Made by a program: the position numbers and the translations under genes. A stretch of 5,048 nucleotides of DNA from assembly GCA_947456915.1 (NCBI GenBank), contig CANGUQ010000321.1, forward strand, positions 1 through 5,048, given 5' to 3'. This document shows, piece by piece, positions 1-4,767 of this stretch. A model generated the notes under the pieces. That model was not told where the DNA came from and made no database searches. It saw only the letters and a list, made by a program, of their open reading frames with translations. This DNA comes from Betaproteobacteria bacterium (lineage in GTDB: Bacteria > Pseudomonadota > Gammaproteobacteria > Burkholderiales > CAIKXV01). Each line of letters begins with the position of its first letter. Position 1 is the stretch's first letter.

Positions 1-153
1 CGCGAGCGGCGAGAGCCCGGGCGCCACGGCGTGCGCGGGCGGGCGCTGAACGCGCTGCGCCGCTGCACGCGCGCCCTGCGCCCGGCGTGAATCCGAAACC
101 CGATCCGAAACCGTACCTCTTCCCCGTTCAGCCTGCCGCGAAAGCAAGCCACC
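1..153. other. Left flank: unresolved upstream gene end plus ntrC leader
   Basis: Before ntrC I see no gene that can be named. Two plus-strand frames are open from the left edge: one ends in TGA at 47-49 and one in TGA at 88-90. Both give short, Arg/Ala/Gly-rich tails. In many proteobacteria the gene before ntrC is ntrB (the sensor kinase), but neither tail shows the usual NtrB ending, so I do not assign it. Positions 91-153 are the ntrC leader: a 10-bp direct repeat, a C/T-rich stretch (about 116-138), and only a weak purine stretch (AAAGCAAG, 141-148) before the start codon. Confidence 0.35.
91..112 (+). repeat. Direct repeat in the ntrC leader
   Basis: ATCCGAAACC occurs at 91-100 and again, identical, at 103-112, with two bases between, so the period is 12 bp. 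It begins right after the TGA at 88-90 and ends 41 bp before the ntrC ATG. A repeat at slightly more than one helical turn could be a tandem protein-binding site or a small local duplication. The sequence does not distinguish these. Confidence 0.6.
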
Positions 154-1575
154 ATGAAACCTGTCTGGGTCATCGACGACGACAAGTCGATTCGCTGGGT
201 GTTCGAGAAAGCGCTCACGCGCGAGAACATCGACTTCCGCAGCTTCGGCTCGGCGCAGGATGCGCTGACCGCGCTCAACAGTTCGCTGCCGCAGGTGGTG
301 GTGAGCGACATCCGCATGCCGGGCGCCTCCGGGCTCGACCTGCTGCAGCGGATCAAGAGCGAACATCCCCAGATCCCGGTGATCGTGATGACCGCCTATT
401 CCGACCTGGAGAGCGCGGTCGCGGCGTTTCAGGGCGGCGCATTCGAGTACCTGCCCAAGCCCTTCGACGTCAATCACGCGGTCGAACTGATCCGCCGCGC
501 GATCGACGAGAGCGCGCGCCAGACCGAGAGCGCTGAAGACTCGGCGCCGGTGCCGGAGATCCTCGGCCAGGCGCCCTCGATGCAGGAAGTGTTTCGCGCT
601 ATCGGACGGCTGTCGCAGTCGCATGCGACGGTGCTGATCACCGGCGAGTCGGGTACCGGCAAGGAACTGGTAGCACGCGCGCTGCACCGGCACAGCCCGC
701 GCGCGACCAAGCCGTTCATCGCGATCAACACCGCGGCGATTCCGAAGGACCTGCTCGAGTCGGAGCTGTTCGGCCACGAGCGCGGCGCCTTCACCGGTGC
801 GCAGGCGATGCGCCGCGGCCGGTTCGAGCAGGCCGATGCCGGCACGCTGTTTCTCGACGAGATCGGCGACATGCCGGCCGAGTTGCAGACCCGGCTGCTG
901 CGCGTGCTCTCCGACGGACAGTTCTACCGGGTCGGCGGGCATCAGCCGATCAAGGCCAACGTGCGGGTGATCGCCGCCACTCATCAGGACCTCGAGCAGC
1001 GCGTCAAGCAGGGGCTGTTCCGCGAAGATCTGTTCCATCGGCTGAACGTGATCCGGCTGCGGCTGCCACCGATGCGCGAGCGGCGCGAGGACATCCCGCT
1101 GCTCGCGAAGTTCTTCCTGCAGAAGAGCGCGCGCGATCTTGGCGTGGAGGCCAAACGGTTGTCGGAAGCCGCGCTGCGCCACCTGTCGGCGCAGGACCTG
1201 CCCGGCAACGTGCGACAGCTGGAGAATCTGTGCCACTGGCTGACCGTGATGGCGCCGGGCATGAACGTCGAAGTGAACGACCTGCCGCCGGAGTTTCGTG
1301 CGGAGACCGCTGCGAGCGCCGAGCAGAACTGGCTGCTCGCGCTCGAGCGCGAGGTCGATCAGTCGCTGGGTCGAGGCGAGCAGGGCATCATCGATCAGCT
1401 CACCCGCGATTTCGAGCGCACGCTGATCGTGCGCGCGCTGCTGCACACGGGCGGCCGGCGCATCGAAGCGGCGACCCTGCTCGGGCTGGGCCGCAACACG
1501 CTCACGCGCAAGATCCAGGAACTGGGCCTGGAGGAGAAGGGCGGTGCGGCGGTGTCCACCGCCGCTGCGAGCTGA
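154..1575 (+). CDS. ntrC: Nitrogen regulation response regulator NtrC (NR-I), sigma-54-dependent activator
   Basis: A 473-residue cytoplasmic transcription factor. In this family, NtrB phosphorylates the receiver domain under nitrogen limitation; the protein then oligomerises at enhancers and uses ATP to open sigma-54 RNA polymerase promoters such as that of glnA. The receiver domain (about 3-118) has the acidic pocket D8-D10, phospho-acceptor D52 in 'SDIRMPG', T80 and K102 in 'PKPFD'. The AAA+ domain (about 137-380) has Walker A 'GESGTGKE' (164-171), the sigma-54 contact loop 'GAFTGA' (211-216), Walker B 'LFLDEIGD' (D235, E236), candidate arginine fingers R290/R296 and sensor II 'LPGNVRQLEN'. 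The C-terminal Fis-type helix-turn-helix (about 415-458) ends in 'GRNTLTRKIQELGL', typical of NtrC. All key residues are present. The ATG at 154 gives the standard NtrC N-terminus, although the ribosome site is weak. An Ala-rich tail of about 14 residues follows the DNA-binding domain. No NtrB is visible in the window. Confidence 0.96.
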   Translation: MKPVWVIDDDKSIRWVFEKALTRENIDFRSFGSAQDALTALNSSLPQVVVSDIRMPGASGLDLLQRIKSEHPQIPVIVMTAYSDLESAVAAFQGGAFEYLPKPFDVNHAVELIRRAIDESARQTESAEDSAPVPEILGQAPSMQEVFRAIGRLSQSHATVLITGESGTGKELVARALHRHSPRATKPFIAINTAAIPKDLLESELFGHERGAFTGAQAMRRGRFEQADAGTLFLDEIGDMPAELQTRLLRVLSDGQFYRVGGHQPIKANVRVIAATHQDLEQRVKQGLFREDLFHRLNVIRLRLPPMRERREDIPLLAKFFLQKSARDLGVEAKRLSEAALRHLSAQDLPGNVRQLENLCHWLTVMAPGMNVEVNDLPPEFRAETAASAEQNWLLALEREVDQSLGRGEQGIIDQLTRDFERTLIVRALLHTGGRRIEAATLLGLGRNTLTRKIQELGLEEKGGAAVSTAAAS

Positions 1576-1664
1576 CGGTTTGTCCGTCTGGCGCCGACGC
1601 GCGTTCGCCGCGCGCGGCGGTTGCGGCGAGCGCGCATGGTCGCGACAGGCCGCGGCGGCGGAAT

Positions 1665-1681
1665 GGAAACGGCGCGTTTCC
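1665..1681. promoter_or_regulatory. 17-bp perfect inverted repeat, candidate aceB operator
   Basis: GGAAACG-GCG-CGTTTCC: two perfect 7-bp arms around a 3-bp centre. The IclR repressor of enterobacterial aceBAK is known to bind a palindrome of the form GGAAA-N5-TTTCC. Here the outer bases match (GGAAA, TTTCC) but the spacing is N7, so a direct IclR assignment is not justified. One arm, CGTTTCC, recurs at 1946-1952, 58 bp before the aceB start. It could equally be a site for another dimeric regulator or an RNA hairpin. Confidence 0.4.
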
Positions 1682-1696
1682 GGCACGCGTCGTGCA
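1682..1696 (+). promoter_or_regulatory. Sigma-54-like (-24/-12) element
   Basis: The sequence GGCACG-CGTC-GTGCA has GG at 1682-1683 and GC at 1694-1695, separated by exactly 10 bp, as in the sigma-54 consensus TGGCACG-N4-TTGCA. Mismatches are C for the T before GG, and G for the first T of TTGC. It starts on the base after the 17-bp palindrome. A transcript would begin near 1707 and run into aceB with a leader of about 300 nt. The element also forms a small inverted repeat (GCACG/CGTGC), which resembles an NtrC half-site pair but with N5 rather than N7 between GCAC and GTGC. A chance match is quite possible in DNA this GC-rich. Confidence 0.3.
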
Positions 1697-1712
1697 AGCC
1701 CGCGGCGGTGCG

Positions 1713-1741
1713 TTGCAGCGCCGGGCGCGACCGGCTAGATT
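1713..1741 (+). promoter_or_regulatory. Sigma-70-like promoter candidate for aceB
   Basis: TTGCAG (1713-1718) and TAGATT (1736-1741) are separated by 17 bp, the ideal spacing. The -35 box matches at TTG and the -10 box matches four of six consensus bases. TAGATT lies in one of the few AT-containing patches of this spacer. Transcription would start near 1748, giving aceB a leader of about 260 nt. The 17-bp palindrome lies upstream of this -35 box, a position that fits an activator better than a simple blocking repressor. Confidence 0.3.
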
Positions 1742-1774
1742 CTCACCCCCGCCGCGCGCGGCTGTATCGGGGCC

Positions 1775-1795
1775 GTGCGGAGGTCGTCGCCGCAC
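1775..1795 (+). other. Stem-loop in the aceB leader
   Basis: GTGCGG (1775-1780) pairs with CCGCAC (1790-1795) around a 9-nt loop, giving a perfect 6-bp stem. It lies just downstream of the expected start of the sigma-70-like transcript. No T-run follows, so it is not a classic terminator. An alternative pairing of AGGT (1781-1784) with ACCT (1794-1797) competes with it. Confidence 0.25.
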
Positions 1796-1836
1796 CTCGC
1801 CATGCGCGCATCTGCGCGTGCCAGGGGCGTATCGGA

Positions 1837-1851
1837 TGACGATTGCCGTCA
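1837..1851. repeat. 15-bp inverted repeat TGACG-N5-CGTCA
   Basis: Perfect 5-bp arms at 1837-1841 and 1847-1851 flank ATTGC, within the aceB leader. It could be a protein site or a small RNA hairpin; arms this short also arise by chance. It overlaps an in-frame ATG at 1836 that I do not accept as the aceB start. Confidence 0.25.
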
Positions 1852-1964
1852 CGCGTGCCGGATCGGCGTACGGCCTCTGCAGTCGTCCACAGGTTCCTGT
1901 AGCACCGCCTCACCGTCGTGTCTGTTGCTGCGCCCGACAGCGTTTCGTTTCCGTTCGAGGCGCG

Positions 1965-1997
1965 CCCACCCCTCTTCCCGTCCATCGTCTTCCTCAC
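1965..1997 (+). promoter_or_regulatory. C/T-rich, G-poor tract just before the aceB ribosome site
   Basis: Of these 33 bases, 28 are pyrimidines and only two are G, in contrast to the surrounding G-rich sequence. It ends immediately before the weak ribosome site (AGCGAG, 1998-2003) of aceB. Unstructured C-rich RNA of this type is what Rho factor loads onto. It can also help ribosomal protein S1 bind a message with a weak Shine-Dalgarno sequence. Either role is inference from composition only. Confidence 0.3.
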
Positions 1998-2009
1998 AGC
2001 GAGCCTGCC

Positions 2010-3602
2010 ATGTCCACCTCCATCCCAGCCGGCGTCGAGATCCGCGGCGCGTTCCTGCCCGGCTTCGAGACCATCCTCACCACCGAGGCGCTCGCCTTCG
2101 TCGCGCGACTGCACCGCAGCTTCGAGTCCCGGCGACAGGAACTGCTCGCCGCACGTGCCGCCCGGCAGAAGGAGTTCGATGCCGGCAAGCTGCCCGATTT
2201 CCTCCCGCACACGAAGGCGATTCGCGAGGGCAACTGGACGATCGCGCCGCAGCCTGCGGACATGCTCGACCGACGCGTGGAGATCACCGGCCCCACCGAT
2301 CGCAAGATGGTGATCAACGCGCTCAACTGCGGCGCTTCGACCTTCATGGCCGATTTCGAAGACGCGAACTGTCCGAAGTGGGAGATGATGATCGACGGCC
2401 AGATCAACCTGCGCGACGCGGTACGGCGCACGATCACCTTCCAGCAGGGCGAGCGTACGTACAGGCTCAACGACCGCGCTGCGGTGCTGATCCCGCGCCC
2501 GCGCGGCTGGCACATGAACGAGAAACACATGCTCGTCGACGGCCAGCAGGTCGCCGGCGGCATCTTCGACTTCGCGCTGTTCTTCTTCCACAACGCGAAG
2601 GAGCTGCTCGCGCGCGGCTCGGGTCCGTACTTATATCTGCCGAAGATGGAGTCGCACCTCGAGGCGCGGCTGTGGAACGACATCTTCACGATGGCGCAGC
2701 AGGACCTCGGCGTCGCGCACGGAACGATCAAGGCGACGGTGCTGATCGAGACCATTCCTGCCGCCTTCGAGATGCACGAGATCCTGCACGAGCTCAAGGA
2801 CCACTCGGCCGGGCTGAACATCGGGCGCTGGGACTACATCTTCTCCTGCATCAAGAAGTTCCGCGTCAACCAGAACTTCTGCCTCGCCGATCGCTCGCAG
2901 GTCACGATGACTGCGCCGTTCATGCGCGCCTACGCGCTGACGCTGGTCAAGACCTGCCACCAGCGCGGCGCACCGGCGATGGGGGGCATGGCGGCGCAGA
3001 TTCCGATCAAGAACGATCCGGCCGCCAACGATGCCGCGATGGAGAAGGTGCGCGCGGACAAGCTGCGCGAGGTGACCGACGGCTGCGACGGCACCTGGGT
3101 CGCACACCCGGGGCTGGTGCCGATCGCCCGGGCGGTGTTCGACGAGCACATGCCCACGCCGAACCAGTACACCAGGCAGTTGCCGGACGTGAACTTCACC
3201 GCCGCCGATCTGCTCGATTTCAAGCCTGAAGCGCCGATCACCGAGGCCGGGCTGCGCAACAACATCTCGGTGGGCATCCAGTATCTGGGCGCCTGGCTCG
3301 CCGGCAACGGCTGCGTGCCGGTGTTCAACCTGATGGAAGACGCTGCCACGGCAGAGATCTCGCGCTCCCAGATCTGGCAGTGGATCCGCTCGCCCAAGGG
3401 CAAGCTCGACGACGGTCGCAAGGTCACTGCCGACATGGTGCGCACGCTGGTGGCCGAGGAGCTGCCCAGGGTGAAGACCTACCTCGGAGATGCCGCCTGG
3501 GCCGCCGGCCGGTACACCGAAGCCGCCGCCATGTTCGAGACGATGTGCACCGGCGACTACAACGAGTTCCTCACGCTGCCGGCGTACGAACTGATCGACT
3601 GA
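2010..3602 (+). CDS. aceB: Malate synthase A (glyoxylate cycle)
   Basis: A 530-residue cytosolic enzyme, close to the E. coli AceB length of 533. It condenses glyoxylate with acetyl-CoA to give malate and CoA, the second step of the glyoxylate bypass that permits growth on acetate and fatty acids. The family signature is present exactly: 'KDHSAGLNIGRWDYIF' (263-278). Other active-site features are the arginine of 'PRPRGWH' (162-168), the Mg-binding glutamate E247 in 'VLIETIPAAFEM', D275 in the signature, and the catalytic base aspartate D444 in 'LMEDAATAEISR'. The compact size and lack of the extra domain of the roughly 720-residue GlcB type place it in the A class. I chose the ATG at 2010 because it gives the usual N-terminus and follows AGCGAG with 6 nt spacing. 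The frame stays open upstream, but that translation is low-complexity and overlaps ntrC. One rare TTA leucine codon occurs at 2631-2633 (residue 208). Isocitrate lyase (aceA), its pathway partner, is not in the window. Confidence 0.97.
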   Translation: MSTSIPAGVEIRGAFLPGFETILTTEALAFVARLHRSFESRRQELLAARAARQKEFDAGKLPDFLPHTKAIREGNWTIAPQPADMLDRRVEITGPTDRKMVINALNCGASTFMADFEDANCPKWEMMIDGQINLRDAVRRTITFQQGERTYRLNDRAAVLIPRPRGWHMNEKHMLVDGQQVAGGIFDFALFFFHNAKELLARGSGPYLYLPKMESHLEARLWNDIFTMAQQDLGVAHGTIKATVLIETIPAAFEMHEILHELKDHSAGLNIGRWDYIFSCIKKFRVNQNFCLADRSQVTMTAPFMRAYALTLVKTCHQRGAPAMGGMAAQIPIKNDPAANDAAMEKVRADKLREVTDGCDGTWVAHPGLVPIARAVFDEHMPTPNQYTRQLPDVNFTAADLLDFKPEAPITEAGLRNNISVGIQYLGAWLAGNGCVPVFNLMEDAATAEISRSQIWQWIRSPKGKLDDGRKVTADMVRTLVAEELPRVKTYLGDAAWAAGRYTEAAAMFETMCTGDYNEFLTLPAYELID

Positions 3603-3636
3603 ACGGTCCGGGCGTGCAGCGGGCGGTCGTCGTCTC

Positions 3637-3656
3637 CGCGGCGAGCGCTCGCTGCG
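3637..3656 (+). terminator. Hairpin after aceB, possible terminator without T-run
   Basis: Bases 3637-3644 can pair with 3649-3656 in an 8-bp stem that includes one G-U pair, around a GCGC loop. It contains the perfect 12-bp palindrome GCGAGCGCTCGC (3641-3652). It starts 35 nt after the aceB stop, in the gap between the convergent aceB and xthA. No T-run follows on either strand, so intrinsic termination would be weak and Rho may be needed. Confidence 0.3.
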
Positions 3657-3759
3657 CGATGGTGGGGTATGCGGCCGGCTGCCGGCGCCTGTGCGCGCGT
3701 TGTGCACACGCCCGCGTGCGCTCTCGACCGCGCACCGGCCGGCGAGGGCCGCTGCGCGA

Positions 3760-4524
3760 TCAGTCGAGTTCGCAGACTACCGGTGCGTGGTCGGACGGCC
3801 GTTCCGCGGCGCGTGGTGTGCTGTCGATCGTGCAGCTGCGCAGCCGCGCGGCGAGCGGCTGCGACAGCAGGATGTGATCGATGCGCAGGCCGAGCTTGCG
3901 CTTGAACATGTTCATTCGATAGTCCCACCAGCTCCACGAGCGCTCCGGCTGCTCGAACTGCCGGAACGCGTCGGCGAGTCCGAGGCCGAGCAGCGTCGCG
4001 AACGCCTCGCGCTCGGGCGCGCTGCACAGCACCTTGCCCGCCCAGCCTGCCGGATCGTAGACGTCGCGGTCTTCCGGGGCGATGTTGTAGTCGCCCAGCA
4101 CCGCCAGCGACGGGTGCTGCTGCAGTTCGGTCTGCAGCCAGCCGTGCAGCCGCGCGAGCCAGTCGAGCTTGTAGCGGTACTTGTCGGACTCCACCGATTC
4201 GCCGTTGGGTACGTAGACGCAGATCACCCGCACGCCATCGACGCTCGCCGAGATCACCCGCCGCTGCGCGTCATCGAACCCGGCGATGCCCACGCGCACC
4301 GCCTCCGGCGGGCGCTGCGTGACGATGGCCACGCCGTTGTAGGTCTTCTGGCCGGCGAAGGCGACGCACCAGCCTGCCTGCTCGATCGCCGCGACCGGGA
4401 AGTTGACGTCCTCCAGCTTGGTCTCCTGCAGGCACAGCGCGTCGGGACGATGCGTAGCGAGCCAGTCGAGCACCTGTGGCAGGCGTACTTTCAGCGAGTT
4501 GACGTTCCAGGTGGCGAGTTTCAA
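3760..4524 (-). CDS. xthA: Exodeoxyribonuclease III / AP endonuclease
   Basis: A 254-residue enzyme of the endonuclease/exonuclease/phosphatase fold, of normal length for the family. It cuts DNA 5' of abasic sites in base excision repair and removes nucleotides and blocking groups from 3' ends. The catalytic set is complete by comparison with E. coli Xth: N7 in 'ATWNVNSLKVR', metal-binding E34 in 'LCLQETK', Y104 in 'VYVPNG', D145 and N147 in 'LGDYNIAP', D216 in 'RIDHIL', and the D245-H246 pair in 'SDHAP'. The 'SWWDYR' segment (198-203) and 'QKTYNGVAI' (59-67) are also typical. The start is TTG at 4522-4524, which gives the conserved N-terminus 'MKLATWNVNSL'; no ATG or GTG lies nearby that would preserve it. 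It is convergent with aceB, with 157 bp between the stops, and lies 243 bp downstream of the Gly/Pro-rich gene on the same strand, so it probably has its own promoter. Confidence 0.96.
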   Translation of the reverse strand: MKLATWNVNSLKVRLPQVLDWLATHRPDALCLQETKLEDVNFPVAAIEQAGWCVAFAGQKTYNGVAIVTQRPPEAVRVGIAGFDDAQRRVISASVDGVRVICVYVPNGESVESDKYRYKLDWLARLHGWLQTELQQHPSLAVLGDYNIAPEDRDVYDPAGWAGKVLCSAPEREAFATLLGLGLADAFRQFEQPERSWSWWDYRMNMFKRKLGLRIDHILLSQPLAARLRSCTIDSTPRAAERPSDHAPVVCELD

Positions 4525-4534
4525 GGTGGCTTCC
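4525..4534 (-). promoter_or_regulatory. Ribosome site and TTG start context of xthA
   Basis: Read on the minus strand, GGAAG lies 5 nt before the TTG start (GGAAG-CCACC-TTG). This supports the TTG as the real start. The sequence AAGCCACC before the start and TGAAAC after it are the same as at the ntrC ATG (146-160), differing only in the first base of the start codon. Confidence 0.55.
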
Positions 4535-4576
4535 GGTGCAGGCGGGCGAGGGGCGAGCGATCAGCGGGCTGCGCCG

Positions 4577-4607
4577 AAGATACCGCCAGACCGGCGAGCG
4601 CGGTGAA
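4577..4607 (-). promoter_or_regulatory. Weak sigma-70-like promoter candidate for xthA
   Basis: On the minus strand, TTCACC (4607-4602) and TATCTT (4582-4577) are 19 bp apart, wider than ideal. Transcription would begin near 4570, about 46 nt before the TTG start. The -35 box is part of one arm of the 30-bp hairpin. This is the best match I could find by eye in the spacer, but it is weak. Confidence 0.15.
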
Positions 4608-4632
4608 CTCGGCGGCGTGCCGCGGCGTTCAC
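4603..4632. repeat. 30-bp imperfect inverted repeat upstream of xthA
   Basis: Outer arms GTGAAC (4603-4608) and GTTCAC (4627-4632) are perfect complements. Inside them GCGGC (4612-4616) and GCCGC (4619-4623) also pair, and C4610 can pair with G4625 in the 3x3 internal loop. The whole element is symmetric about 4617.5. It lies 79-108 bp upstream of the xthA start. It may be an operator, since one arm overlaps the weak -35 candidate, or a hairpin that ends transcription from the Gly/Pro-rich gene; no T-run is present. Confidence 0.45.
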
Positions 4633-4708
4633 GCTCACCGCCGAATCGGGCACGCGCGCGCTGCGCGAAAGCGACAGGTAGCCGCGAGACGAGGCAGGCC
4701 CGGCGCGA

Positions 4709-4727
4709 AGCGCAGATGCCCTGCGCT
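4709..4727 (-). terminator. Perfect 7-bp hairpin after the Gly/Pro-rich gene
   Basis: AGCGCAG (4709-4715) and CTGCGCT (4721-4727) form a 7-bp stem with a 5-nt loop. On the minus strand it begins 41 nt after the TAG stop of the Gly/Pro-rich gene, a reasonable place for a 3' end. Only two T residues follow the stem, so it is not a classic intrinsic terminator. GCGACAG (4671-4677) and CTGTCGC (4726-4732) form a competing longer-range pairing that overlaps it. Confidence 0.3.
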
Positions 4728-4767
4728 GTCGCCTGCGCGCGTGGCCTGCCGATCGGTCTGCCGGTGG

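Larger units (their letters stand above)
1576..2009. other. 434-bp ntrC-aceB intergenic region
   Basis: No convincing gene lies here. Small open frames exist but are Arg/Ala/Pro-rich, as expected by chance at this base composition. The region holds a short hairpin over the ntrC stop codon (GACGG 1574-1578 with CCGTC 1584-1588), a perfect 14-bp GC palindrome (1606-1619), the 17-bp palindrome, sigma-54-like and sigma-70-like elements listed separately, two further inverted repeats, and a pyrimidine tract just before aceB. No hairpin is followed by a T-run, so no standard intrinsic terminator for ntrC is visible. The length and content suggest that aceB has its own promoter. Confidence 0.6.

Noticed and set aside
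148..156. GCCACCATG at the ntrC start, identical to the eukaryotic Kozak consensus
   Set aside because: Every gene here is bacterial, so the match is coincidental. The shared context with xthA is reported for its own sake.
1621..1839. Small plus-strand ORF of about 72 residues in the ntrC-aceB gap
   Set aside because: It has no ribosome site that I can support, an Arg/Ala-rich composition, and several equally open competing frames; it also overlaps the promoter-like elements.
1230..2009. Open frame continuous with aceB running upstream into ntrC, including an in-frame ATG at 1836
   Set aside because: The translated extension is Arg/Ala/Pro/Cys-rich, part of it overlaps ntrC in another frame, and malate synthase A proteins begin near the residue encoded at 2010. 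It reflects the scarcity of stop codons in GC-rich DNA.
1743..2591. Long minus-strand open frame over the aceB leader and 5' half
   Set aside because: It is antisense to a well-supported gene, has no recognisable motif, and is one of several such frames expected from the third-position GC bias of aceB.
3701..3708. TGTGCACA palindrome as a regulator site
   Set aside because: It is an 8-bp palindrome between the 3' ends of two convergent genes, where no promoter is expected.
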